From Pseudomonas sp. (lineage in GTDB: Bacteria > Pseudomonadota > Gammaproteobacteria > Pseudomonadales > Pseudomonadaceae): DNA of 56,985 nucleotides. The position numbers and the translations under genes are program-made. Below, piece after piece: positions 25,722 to 33,828 of this stretch (position 1 is its first letter; each line of letters starts with the position of its first letter). The stretch lies in the NCBI GenBank assembly GCA_030699825.1, contig JAUYKV010000019.1:1-56985 (forward strand), in the 5' to 3' direction. The notes beneath the pieces are model-generated. The model was given only the letters and a program-made list of their open reading frames with translations, had not been told where the DNA came from and did no database searches.

Positions 25722-25952
25722 CTAGCTGGCCATACTCAGATGGCTGGTGGAACGCACTGCAGCTCCTTCGGCCAGGTCGCGCTCCTCGATCCTTGCCAAG
25801 ATCCAATCGTGCACTTCGCTTTCGACCCAGCCGACGCAACGGTCACCCAGCGACACCGGCTTCGGGAACGTGCTTTCCCCGATGAACTTGTAGATGGTCG
25901 ACCGAGCAAGGCCGGTCGAATCGATAACATTTTTCAGACGGATGATTTTCAT
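25722..25952 (-). CDS. AlpA-family transcriptional regulator
   Basis: 76 aa, the usual AlpA size. It begins MKIIRLKNVIDSTGLARSTIYKFIGE, a MerR-like winged helix-turn-helix of the AlpA/phage excisionase type, followed by FPKPVSLGDRCVGWVESEVHDWI. The ATG at 25952 is chosen because the family begins at MKIIRLK and AGAGGTG lies just upstream. AlpA proteins activate integrase or replication genes, or act as excisionases, in P4-like islands. It sits upstream of the Gp2-like gene in the same direction and may control it, as well as excision of the island. Confidence 0.9.
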   Translation of the reverse strand: MKIIRLKNVIDSTGLARSTIYKFIGESTFPKPVSLGDRCVGWVESEVHDWILARIEERDLAEGAAVRSTSHLSMAS

Positions 25953-26397
25953 GAGCGGGCACCTCTGTTGGCTCAGAGGATCTGCAGAGGCGATATAAAA
26001 AAACTGGGCTTGCAACGCTGGCAGCCCAGCGGGCAAGCAGCAGCCACATTTATCAGACTGACAGGCCTATCCAGCGACAGGAGAAATTGCGCCACTCAGG
26101 CAGGGGGGAATCCTAGCTATTCAGAAACAGCTCTGACTACAAAGGAATCAGTCCTCCACGAGGCCCCACCGACCACAGAGACAAATTGCCGCTAATGAGA
26201 GTAAGCTGAAAGATCAAGCAGGCCAGCCTAGTGAATAAGAAAAAGCCTGAAAGCGGCACTTAAACCCAGTAAAACCGGCGAATACCTAGCAAAACATATC
26301 TCTACTTACACACTATAAAACATCTATAAAACTTGCATTAACCATCTACAGAACACCTTATATTTATCTTTTAACGCTCTTGATAGACACCCTAAAA
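25953..26397. promoter_or_regulatory. AT-rich divergent region between alpA and an unknown gene
   Basis: About 445 bases. The right part (26230-26395) is strongly AT-rich, with repeated CTATAAAA-like words near 26322-26335, and likely holds the promoter of the plus-strand gene. The left part contains the alpA promoter. No gene or strong hairpin is seen. Its position in a P4-like element also makes it a possible replication origin. Confidence 0.35.
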
Positions 26398-27231
26398 ATG
26401 CAGACAAACGAAAATGATAATCTTTCATATGCTCTACCCGGGTGGGCTCTCAACTCCCGAGAGGTGGTTTGGCTGTGGTTTTTTCTGACTGAACGTGAAA
26501 ATGTGCGGCTTGACGACTGCTCGCTCAACAGTCCGACCATGCGTGACCAAATTGCGCAATATCTGGATTACAAGCCACAACTCAGGGATGAGTTAAATAG
26601 TGCGCGAGAAAGAGAGCTGCTCCCGGAGGAGGCTTTCGGCTGGATAGAAAAGACCGGGCGTCAGCCGAAATGGCTGGTAGCAGAAGCCAAGAAGAAAACC
26701 AACCTGAAACTGTACAGCAGCGTTTTCCGGACACTTTCTAGCAAGCCGCAGTTGATAGCTCTCTTCGACCTTTGGAAAACTGACTTCAGCAGGAAGGAAG
26801 GGGTACTGTACCGCCTCTCCGTGGACTGGAATGAACACCTGCAAACTGACAAGATCTTCATCTGGTTCAAGGACCAAGACGAGCGCGGAAAATGCTCGCT
26901 GGCATGGAGCTGGCTTGAGAAGAACAAGCCTGAATTAACCCGGATAGAGAAACCTTTCACGCGGCTTGCCGAACTGCTTGAATTTTTTGACCACAGTGGG
27001 GCTTCATCTGGGGAAAAAGAGCTCTACGTCGAGAAAATCAAAAGACGCTGGAGTACGCAAAAGACACGAGAAAATAACCCCAACAAGAAGCAGTACAATT
27101 TTGAGCTCACCAACAATATCAATGACGCCCTAGATAAGCTTGCACAAGATCATCACCTGTCCAGAACTAAAATTCTCGAGAAGCTCATTCTGAGCGAGAC
27201 AGAGTATAGGCTCTACCTTGCCCCCCAATAA
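26398..27231 (+). CDS. Unknown protein beside the right attachment site
   Basis: 277 aa from the ATG at 26398; a TTG six codons earlier is possible but lacks a ribosome binding site. No family is recognised. The body is rich in charged residues and Trp (WLWFFLTERENVRLDDC, RRWSTQKTRENNP). The last 45 residues, YNFELTNNINDALDKLAQD then LSRTKILEKLI, look like a ribbon-helix-helix DNA-binding unit: a short strand, then two helices. The codons are more AT-rich than those of the core genes. It ends 115 bases from the right att repeat, so it may be an accessory factor in recombination or a regulator. Both are inferences from place and C-terminal pattern. Confidence 0.7.
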   Translation: MQTNENDNLSYALPGWALNSREVVWLWFFLTERENVRLDDCSLNSPTMRDQIAQYLDYKPQLRDELNSARERELLPEEAFGWIEKTGRQPKWLVAEAKKKTNLKLYSSVFRTLSSKPQLIALFDLWKTDFSRKEGVLYRLSVDWNEHLQTDKIFIWFKDQDERGKCSLAWSWLEKNKPELTRIEKPFTRLAELLEFFDHSGASSGEKELYVEKIKRRWSTQKTRENNPNKKQYNFELTNNINDALDKLAQDHHLSRTKILEKLILSETEYRLYLAPQ

Positions 27232-27272
27232 GCTCTTGAGCGCAAAGCATCTCAGGTTCAAATCCAGCGGAT

Positions 27273-27292
27273 GGTATTCCAAAAGGTATTCC
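27273..27292 (+). repeat. Candidate integrase arm-type sites, right
   Basis: GGTATTCC at 27273-27280 and 27285-27292 has the same 12-bp pitch as the pair at 508-527. The pair lies 54 bases inside the right att repeat, as expected for the second arm of the attachment site. Confidence 0.6.
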
Positions 27293-27345
27293 ACAGAAAA
27301 CATCAACCAGACTTTTACCATATTTATCAAGGCATTAGGCAGTCA

Positions 27346-27420
27346 GTTCAGATTACCCCGGCCCACCAAATATACATCTAAGGGCGTCCACGGACGTCTT
27401 TTTTTGTGCCTGAAACCCAG
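27346..27420 (+). repeat. Right attachment site of the ssrA island (diverged ssrA 3' end)
   Basis: A diverged copy of 371-445 that includes the end of the tmRNA acceptor arm (CCCCGGCCCACCA), the terminator stem and T-run, and GTGCCTGAAA. It has a 1-base deletion and several substitutions relative to the left copy. The similarity continues weakly beyond the repeat to about 27489 (GATCTA near 27469, AGTATTCC at 27482-27489) and resembles the left arm after ssrA. This suggests a second integration site in tandem and not simply the old chromosome. Confidence 0.82.
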
Positions 27421-27495
27421 TAAAATCAATAACTTAAGCGCTATCGGCGCCTACAGACGCTTTCCAAGATCTAGCCAATTTAGTATTCCAGTTAG

Positions 27496-27858
27496 GATGC
27501 AACACTGAGCCAAGCACTGGAGCAGAACGACAAATTCTTCCAGCAAGAACGCGAAAAGCTGGATGCCTGGGCCGAAGACCGCATCCTCGCTGCCGAGCAA
27601 GCCCTTCAAGACACCAAGCTCAAGCTCAAAGGCCTAAAGCGGCAAGCCCGTACCGCCCAGAGCATGGACGAGGCACGCCGTTTACAGGACGACATCCGCA
27701 AGGTGGAAGGCGAGCAACGCCGGCAACGCCAAGAGATCTTTGCCGTGGAAGACGAGATAGAAGCTCGCCGCGATGCTCTTATCGAAGCCCTGGAAAAGCG
27801 CCTGCATCGTGCCAGCCGCACCCAAGCACTGTTCACTGTGCGCTGGGTCCTGAGCTAA
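27496..27858 (+). pseudogene. C-terminal remnant of a SNF2-type helicase-like protein
   Basis: An open stretch of about 120 codons with no proper start reads ALEQNDKFFQQEREKLDAWAED, a long charged coiled coil (DEARRLQDDIRKVEGEQRRQRQEIF), then VEDEIEARRDALIEALEKRL and a terminal LFTVRW. This pattern matches the C-terminal tail of large SNF2-family helicases of restriction-like loci. The in-frame stop at 27493 and the absence of any helicase motifs upstream show that the 5' part is gone. It is probably the scar of a lost defence system. The family assignment rests on pattern memory and needs a search. Confidence 0.55.
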
Positions 27859-28022
27859 CACGTCGCTAAAAAGCCATTTCAAGAACACGTTGTACGCACA
27901 TGTCGCCGCCAGCGACATGAGAGCAAAACATGTCGCCGAAACAAAAATTTGGCGACACGTTATTCACACATGTTTACACTGATGCCACAAAAAAGGGGCC
28001 CACCAGAGCGCTCTTGCCTTTG

Positions 28023-28162
28023 GAACCTGTTCACGATTTAGCGAGCTAGAGCCAAACAAGGCGAAAACAGCTGAGGAAGCGGAGTTTACGAGCTGTAAAT
28101 GAGCATTCCGAAGCTGTTTTCAACGAAGTTGGGCCGACGCGTAGCAAATCGTGGGCAGGTTC
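28023..28162. mobile_element. 140-bp MITE-like element
   Basis: The left end GAACCTGTTCACGATTTAGC (from 28023) and the reverse complement of the right end, GAACCTGCCCACGATTTGC (ending 28162), match over about 19 bases with few differences. The 140-bp interior has no open frame and contains further complementary segments, AAAACAGCT near 28063 and AGCTGTTTT near 28113. This is the shape of a non-autonomous IS derivative. It ends five bases before the Fic start codon. No clear target-site duplication is seen. Confidence 0.65.
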
Positions 28163-28166
28163 TTAA

Positions 28167-29318
28167 ATGGATACCCCAAAGACCAGGCCACCATCCATGA
28201 CCGCATCCCCCCTCCCCTGGCAGGCCGACAGGCCCTATAACCAGCTGCCGCCTCTGCCACCTGCAGCCGAACTAGAAACCCGTGCAGTGCTCAAGCGCTG
28301 TATCGAGGCCCGCGCAGCACTGGCCGAATTGAAGCAGGCGGCCGAGCTGATCCCAAACCAGACGGTGCTGATCAACACCATCCCATTGCTGGAAGCCAAG
28401 GACAGCTCGGAAATCGAAAGTATCGTCACCACCACGGACCTGCTTTTTCAGCATGCCCAGGATGGCGATAATCATGCCGATCCCGCGACCAAAGAAGCTC
28501 TGCGCTACCGCAAGGCCCTGCATCATGGCTACCAGTCCCTGGCCGAGCGCCCACTCTCCACCGGCACGGCAGTCGAGATCTGTCGCACGCTCAAGGGCGT
28601 GAACATGGATATACGCCGGGTGCCGGGCACCCAGCTGGCCAATGACCGCACAGGCGAGATCATCTATACCCCACCGGAGGGTGAGGATCGCTTGCGCGAC
28701 ATGCTCGCCAACTGGGAGCGTTTTCTGCACAACGAAACCGACCTAGATCCACTGGTGCGCATGGCCGTCGGGCATTACCAGTTCGAGGCCATTCACCCGT
28801 TCACCGATGGCAATGGCCGCACCGGGCGCGTGCTCAACACCCTATATCTGATCCAAGAAGGTCTGCTGAATCTGCCGATTCTCTATCTCAGCCGCTACAT
28901 CATCGCCCACCGCGCCGATTACTACCGCCTGCTGCTCGATGTCACCCGCGAACAAGCCTGGGAGCCCTGGCTGCTGTACATGCTCAGTGCGGTGGAAGAA
29001 ACCGCTCGCTGGACCACTGCCAAAATTGCCGCCATCCGCAGCCTGTCCGAGCACACCACCCAGTTCGTTCGCGAACAGCTGCCGAAGACCTATTCCCGCG
29101 AGCTGGTGGACGTGATTTTCGAGCAGCCCTACTGCCGCATCAGCAATGTCGTCGACAAACAGATTGCCCAGCGTCAAGCCGCCTCCCGCTACCTCAAAGA
29201 GCTGGTCGCCATCGGCGTCCTGCAAGAGGTGCAGGTCGGCAAGGAAAAGCTCTTTATCCACCCCAAGCTGATGCAGCTACTGATTCGCGACAGCGACGAC
29301 TTCAAGCCCTACGCCTGA
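28167..29318 (+). CDS. Fic-family adenylyltransferase
   Basis: 383 aa. The Fic core motif [12 protein letters not shown] lies at 210-221 and matches HPFx(D/E)GNGRxxR, so AMP transfer to a protein hydroxyl is expected. An N-terminal inhibitory-type motif SSEIES (80-85) within an alpha-helical Fic_N domain suggests a class II enzyme that restrains itself. The last 90 residues look like a winged helix ([30 protein letters not shown]). The ATG lies five bases after the MITE, so the native promoter and perhaps the original 5' leader were displaced; Met11 (28197) is an alternative start. The gene sits between fragments of a helicase and a methyltransferase, a place where Fic genes occur in restriction loci. 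Confidence 0.92.
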   Translation: MDTPKTRPPSMTASPLPWQADRPYNQLPPLPPAAELETRAVLKRCIEARAALAELKQAAELIPNQTVLINTIPLLEAKDSSEIESIVTTTDLLFQHAQDGDNHADPATKEALRYRKALHHGYQSLAERPLSTGTAVEICRTLKGVNMDIRRVPGTQLANDRTGEIIYTPPEGEDRLRDMLANWERFLHNETDLDPLVRMAVGHYQFEAIHPFTDGNGRTGRVLNTLYLIQEGLLNLPILYLSRYIIAHRADYYRLLLDVTREQAWEPWLLYMLSAVEETARWTTAKIAAIRSLSEHTTQFVREQLPKTYSRELVDVIFEQPYCRISNVVDKQIAQRQAASRYLKELVAIGVLQEVQVGKEKLFIHPKLMQLLIRDSDDFKPYA

Positions 29319-29338
29319 CCCATTTTTGAGAAGTCCAC

Positions 29339-29455
29339 ATAAGCAAGCAAAAAGACCAATTTATCGCCCTGCTGGGTGAACTCTTCCAGCTCAACCAACC
29401 TGAGCTCGACTCTCAGCGAATGTCGGATCCTGCATCAGCGCTTCAACCATCTGCG
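29339..29455 (+). pseudogene. N-terminal remnant of a DNA methyltransferase-like gene
   Basis: The plus strand reads KDQFIALLGELFQLNQPELD, the typical beginning of large site-specific methyltransferases from type III-like loci. The homologous continuation RILHQR appears a few codons later in another frame, so a small indel has broken it. The codon at the natural start position is ATA (29339) behind GAGAAG. The rest is missing because the oppositely oriented hsdR ends at 29462. Together with the helicase tail at 27496-27858 it marks a lost restriction-like operon into which hsdR was joined. Confidence 0.5.
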
Positions 29456-29461
29456 GGGCGC

Positions 29462-32400
29462 TCATTGGCGGGCCCCCTGCAACAACTCCGCCCCGGCATC
29501 CCTTTTCAGCAGCTCATACACCACCGTCAAGAACACATCCCGCGTCGACTCATCGCTGAGTAGTTTGGTCGCCATGCTGGCGTGGCTGCTCATCGCGCCG
29601 GCAATGGCTTGAATCGCCCGCGCGGGCAGATCGGCTTTCATCGCCTGCTCCATGGTGTTGTTCTGCACCTGCGCCATCACCACGCCGTCGGCGCGCAGCT
29701 TCTCGGACACATGCACGGCTAAGGCCACCTGGTCGGTGTCGGTGATGTCCTTGCCGAAGGCGTTGTTGAGTTTCTCGATCAGTTCGGTGAGGTATTTCTT
29801 TTCCCGGTCCTGAGCGTCGCGCAGGCCGTTGTCGGTGATGCCGTAAAGCTGGGGCGTTTCGCCGGTTGGCAGCAGGCCACCGAGGTTGTCGCCCTTCTTG
29901 ATTTTGTAGTGGCTGAGTTTGAGATCACCCAGATCCACCTGCTCGGGCGTAATGCCCTTGAGGCGTTTGCGCAGCAGGCGCGCATAGCTGGCAAACGACT
30001 CCAGGCTCGGGTCGCCAAACTCAACCAACTGGGCGATGTACTCGTAGTTGCGCACAAATTTGCTCAGGCTTTCACTGAACACCATAAGTGCATCCCGCTC
30101 TTTGGAATATTCCGAACGCTGCACGTCGGCGTATTCCATGTCTTTTTCACTGCCCTCGTCGTGGGCTTTTTCCCAAGCCTTTTCCCACTGGTCGATGGCA
30201 TCGTTGAGCGTCTTCAGTTTGCCGTTGAAGCGGTCGGTGGCGGCCTGGGTCAGCGAATAGAGTTTCTGATGGGTCACGTTGAGATCGACGATGGCGTTGC
30301 CGAAGGCTTCAACCTCAGCCTGCTCGTAGATAAACATGCCATCCAGACGCTGTTTGATGTCGTAAACGATGTTCGGATCCTGGATGTCCGCCACCTGGGC
30401 ATCGCGGTAAAAGGTCTTGAATGCGGCCAGGATTTCCTTGGCTTCGTTGGCGAAGTCGATGACGAATGTCTTGTCCTTGCCGGGGAAGGTACGGTTCAGG
30501 CGCGACAGCGTTTGCACCGCCTCCACACCGGATATTTTTTTGTCCAGGTACATGGCCACCAGCTTTGGCTGGTCGAAGCCGGTCTGGTACTTGTTGGCGA
30601 CGATCATCACCCGGTAATCCGGGGTATCGAACACCTTGCGCATGTCACGGCCATTGAGGCCAGGGTTCAGGTTGAACTCACTGAACTGGTGATCAGCCGG
30701 CAAGCTGGCTTCTTTCACATCGGTATTCGGCACATCGCCGGAGAACGCGACCATCGCCCGCACATTGTCGTAGCCGTTGCGTTTGCAGTAATCCTCCAGC
30801 GCCAGGTGGTACTTAACCGCTGCCGCACGGGAGCTGGTCACCACCATGGCCTTGGCCTGGCCGCCAAGCAAGTGCGCGACGTTCTTGCGGAAGTGCTCGA
30901 CGATCAGCTCGACCTTCTGGCCCACGTTCACCGGGTTCAGCGACAGCCACTTGGCCAGCTTGCGCCGGGCGCTCTTCTCGTCCACGCGTTTGTCATCCAC
31001 CAGCTCGCTGCCAATGCGCAACGCCACGTCATAGCTGGTGTAGTTCTTCAGCACATCGAGAATGAAGCCTTCTTCAATGGCCTGTTGCATGGTGTAGAGG
31101 TGGAACGGCGCTGGCGGGTTGTCCACACTCGCCGGTTGCTGCGGCTTACGCGGGCGGCCAAACAGGCTCAGGGTTGAATGCTTGGGCGTAGCGGTAAAGG
31201 CAAAGTAGCTGGCATTACCGGGACGGTTGCGCGAACTCTGCCACACGGACAACCGCTCATCTTTGGACAGCTTTTCCCACTCGGCTTCGCTCTGCCCGGT
31301 CAGCACATAACGCAGGTCGTCGGCGGTGCTGCCGCCAGTTGAGCTGTGCGCCTCGTCGATGATGATGGCGAAGCGGCGATCACGCAGGCTCTGCTCGCCG
31401 AGAATGATCTTCTGCGCATAGGGAAAGGTCTGCAGGGTACAGACGATGATCGGCACACCGTCGAGCATGGCCTTGGCCAGTTGCTGACTTTTGGGCAGGC
31501 TCGACTGCTGGCGGTCGATGGCACACACCACGCCAGCCTGATGCTCGATCTGCTGAATGGCTTCCTGCAGTTGCTGGTCGAGCACCTGGCGATCCGTCAC
31601 CACGATCACGCTATGGAAGAACGGCTCACCATCCGGGCGACGCACGCGAATGAGCGAATGCGCCGTCCAGGCGATGGTATTGGTCTTGCCGGAGCCGGCG
31701 CTGTGCTGAATCAAATAAGGCTGCCCAGCCCCTTCCACGCGCACGGCAGCAATCATCCTGGTCACGCCTTCCCATTGATGGAAGCGCGGGAAGATCAGGC
31801 CTTCCTTGAAGTACGTCTTGCCGTTTACATCCTGGGCTTCCTTGCGTTCCTGCAGTACGAAACGGTGGAAGATGTGCAGCCAGTTATCTTTCTGCAGCAC
31901 CCGCTGCCACAGGTAGCTCACCGGGTAGCTGCCGTTGTCGCCTGGCGGATTACCCGCAGCACCATCGTTGCCCCGGTTGAACGGCAGAAAGAACGTCGAA
32001 TCCCCTGCCAGTTTGGTGGTCATGCGGATATCGCTGTCGCTCATGGCGAAGTGCACCACCGCGCCACGCTTGAAGGTCAGCAGCGGCTCCAGGCCACCAC
32101 TCTTGCGCTCCGGTTTGCGATCCATACGGTACTGCTGCATGGCGGCTTGTACCGACTGAGTGAAGTCGGTTTTCAACTCCACCGTGGCCACCGGTACGCC
32201 GTTGATAAACAAGGCCAGGTCAATCTCGTCGGCCTTGTCCAGCGAGTAACGCAGCTGCGGCACCACGCGCAGGCGATTGGCGGCGTAGCGGGCAATGACC
32301 GTGTCGTTGCGCGCATCTTCTGGCAGCGCCTGGCTCATGGCCAGGGTGCCGCCACCGGCCACAGCAAAGCCATAACGCAGCACGTTGATCGTGCCGCCAT

Positions 32401-32644
32401 CGACCTTGTTCTCCAGTTGCTTGGCCAGCCGATCCAGCACCAGCGCCTCTGTACCGGCAGCATTCATCGCGCGGATTTTGGCCATGGCCTGCGGTTGGCT
32501 GTCCTCCAGCCAGCCGAGCACATCCTCGGGATACAACGCCCGCGCGGCGTCATAGTCAGACGACTTGCCCACCAACCAGCCGGCAGCAGCCAGCTGCTCG
32601 ACGATATGGCGTTCCAGTTCGCATTCGTGGTGGATGTGGCTCAT
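29462..32644 (-). CDS. hsdR: Type I restriction enzyme R subunit
   Basis: 1060 aa. The N-terminal nuclease domain has the PD-(D/E)XK series EIDLALF (D142) and VELKT (E156, K158). The SF2 translocase has Walker A SAGSGKT (315-321), IIDEAHSS and a C-domain with VANKYQTGFDQP and a LSRLNRT motif VI-like stretch. The C-terminal helical part binds the M/S core. It cuts unmethylated DNA far from the recognition site after translocation. GAGAGGGAC precedes the ATG. It is the last gene of the operon, separated from the DUF1016 gene by 131 bases that contain a hairpin, so it may have its own promoter. Confidence 0.95.
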   Translation of the reverse strand: MSHIHHECELERHIVEQLAAAGWLVGKSSDYDAARALYPEDVLGWLEDSQPQAMAKIRAMNAAGTEALVLDRLAKQLENKVDGGTINVLRYGFAVAGGGTLAMSQALPEDARNDTVIARYAANRLRVVPQLRYSLDKADEIDLALFINGVPVATVELKTDFTQSVQAAMQQYRMDRKPERKSGGLEPLLTFKRGAVVHFAMSDSDIRMTTKLAGDSTFFLPFNRGNDGAAGNPPGDNGSYPVSYLWQRVLQKDNWLHIFHRFVLQERKEAQDVNGKTYFKEGLIFPRFHQWEGVTRMIAAVRVEGAGQPYLIQHSAGSGKTNTIAWTAHSLIRVRRPDGEPFFHSVIVVTDRQVLDQQLQEAIQQIEHQAGVVCAIDRQQSSLPKSQQLAKAMLDGVPIIVCTLQTFPYAQKIILGEQSLRDRRFAIIIDEAHSSTGGSTADDLRYVLTGQSEAEWEKLSKDERLSVWQSSRNRPGNASYFAFTATPKHSTLSLFGRPRKPQQPASVDNPPAPFHLYTMQQAIEEGFILDVLKNYTSYDVALRIGSELVDDKRVDEKSARRKLAKWLSLNPVNVGQKVELIVEHFRKNVAHLLGGQAKAMVVTSSRAAAVKYHLALEDYCKRNGYDNVRAMVAFSGDVPNTDVKEASLPADHQFSEFNLNPGLNGRDMRKVFDTPDYRVMIVANKYQTGFDQPKLVAMYLDKKISGVEAVQTLSRLNRTFPGKDKTFVIDFANEAKEILAAFKTFYRDAQVADIQDPNIVYDIKQRLDGMFIYEQAEVEAFGNAIVDLNVTHQKLYSLTQAATDRFNGKLKTLNDAIDQWEKAWEKAHDEGSEKDMEYADVQRSEYSKERDALMVFSESLSKFVRNYEYIAQLVEFGDPSLESFASYARLLRKRLKGITPEQVDLGDLKLSHYKIKKGDNLGGLLPTGETPQLYGITDNGLRDAQDREKKYLTELIEKLNNAFGKDITDTDQVALAVHVSEKLRADGVVMAQVQNNTMEQAMKADLPARAIQAIAGAMSSHASMATKLLSDESTRDVFLTVVYELLKRDAGAELLQGARQ

Positions 32645-32734
32645 GACGTCCCTCTCAAATTCATTCCCAAGCCCAGCGGTTCATCGCCGTCTTGTCTAAA
32701 ACCTTGTCTAGCGCTTATCTAAAATCAGGGCATA

Positions 32735-32760
32735 GGTGGATCAGTGAAGCGGGATCCACC
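32735..32760. repeat. Hairpin between hsdR and the DUF1016 gene
   Basis: GGTGGATC (32735-32742) and GATCCACC (32753-32760) pair over 8 bp around a 10-nt loop, extended by partial TAG/CTA complementarity outside. It lies 15 bases after the DUF1016 stop on the minus strand and may end or attenuate that transcript before hsdR. The sequence has the look of a dispersed intergenic palindrome. Confidence 0.55.
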
Positions 32761-32775
32761 CTACCAATCTCCGCT

Positions 32776-33828
32776 TTAACTATCCCGCGCCAACCGCTGC
32801 GCCTCCAGCAACGCCCGCTCACGGTCCAGCTCGGCGCGCAGCTCTTCCTCGGTGGGCAGCACCAGCTTGTACTTGCTTGCAAACAGTTGCTCGTTGCCCT
32901 GCAGCACCGAGTAGCGCACGACCGAGGCGTCCTTCTGCGCGCACAGGATGATGCCCACGGTGGGGCCATCTTCCGGGCCGCGTTTAAGGTCGTCGTACAT
33001 GCGCACGTACATGTCCATCTGGCCGATGTCCTGATGGGTCAGTTCGCCGCGCTTCAAGTCGAAGATTACGAAGCACTTAAGCAGGTAGTTGTAGAACACC
33101 AGGTCAATGTAGAAATCCTTGCTCTCGGTGCTGATGCGCTGCTGCCGGGCGACAAAGGCGAAGCCCTTACCCAGCTCCAGAAAAAACCCTTGTAGCTGGT
33201 CGATTAGCGCCTGCTCCAGGTCGCTCTCCAACAAGGTGCCCGCATTGGGCAAACCGAGAAACTCCAACAGCACCGGGTCGCGGACAAACTCACGCGGGCT
33301 TTTGCTCAGTGCCTGCAGGTTGCTCACGGCCTCCTGCTCGACGGCGGCGCGATCCTGGCTGGCAAGTAGGCGTTCGTAATACAGGGTGCCGATCTGCCGC
33401 TCCAGGGCGCGGGTGCTCCAGTTCTGCGTGGCCGCCTCAGCCATGTACCACTGGCGGGCGCTGTCGCTGTCCACCTTGAGCAGGGTCCGGTAGTGCGTCC
33501 AGCTCAATTCGCGACGCAGCGCGTCGCGAATTGGAAAGGCCAGAAAGAACCCGCGCATATGGCGCAGATTGGTGACATCGAAACCCTTACCAAACTCGGT
33601 CGTCAGCGCTTCGGCCAGGGTCGGCAGAAGTTGCTTGCCATAGCCGGCACGGGCTTCCCCGCCCTGCTCGAACTCAACGATATAGCGGCCGATTTCCCAG
33701 CAGGTTTGCACCTGCAGTACATCCACCGCACGAATGGCCTGCTGCCGCGCCTGGCGAATCAGCTCAGCCAGGTTGCCGAGTAAAGGTTGCAGCGCGGGTT
33801 CAGGCTTGGCTGGCGGGGTTGGCGTCAT
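32776..33828 (-). CDS. DUF1016/YhcG-type PD-(D/E)XK nuclease family protein
   Basis: 350 aa. It has the N-terminal DUF1016_N helical domain (LAELIRQARQQAIRAVDVLQVQTCWEIGRYI; LRHMRGFFLAFP; LSWTHYRTLL) and a C-terminal nuclease fold with KDFYIDLVFYN (D) and FVIFDLKRG (D and K), then GQMDMYVRMYDD. These proteins occur inside or next to type I R-M operons and may add a nuclease activity or act against phage; the role is not settled. The ATG at 33828 overlaps the preceding stop (ATGA), which fixes the start. AspLys in place of the usual Glu-x-Lys is normal for the family. Confidence 0.9.
   Translation of the reverse strand: MTPTPPAKPEPALQPLLGNLAELIRQARQQAIRAVDVLQVQTCWEIGRYIVEFEQGGEARAGYGKQLLPTLAEALTTEFGKGFDVTNLRHMRGFFLAFPIRDALRRELSWTHYRTLLKVDSDSARQWYMAEAATQNWSTRALERQIGTLYYERLLASQDRAAVEQEAVSNLQALSKSPREFVRDPVLLEFLGLPNAGTLLESDLEQALIDQLQGFFLELGKGFAFVARQQRISTESKDFYIDLVFYNYLLKCFVIFDLKRGELTHQDIGQMDMYVRMYDDLKRGPEDGPTVGIILCAQKDASVVRYSVLQGNEQLFASKYKLVLPTEEELRAELDRERALLEAQRLARDS

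Noticed and set aside
27346..27420. A second functional ssrA or a tRNA gene at the right island border
   Set aside because: Only the acceptor/T-arm end and terminator are present, with substitutions and a 1-base deletion; there is no tag frame or 5' half.
29909..32722. Two long open frames antisense to hsdR
   Set aside because: HsdR motifs on the minus strand are complete. The plus-strand frames are rich in His, Gln and Val without any family pattern.
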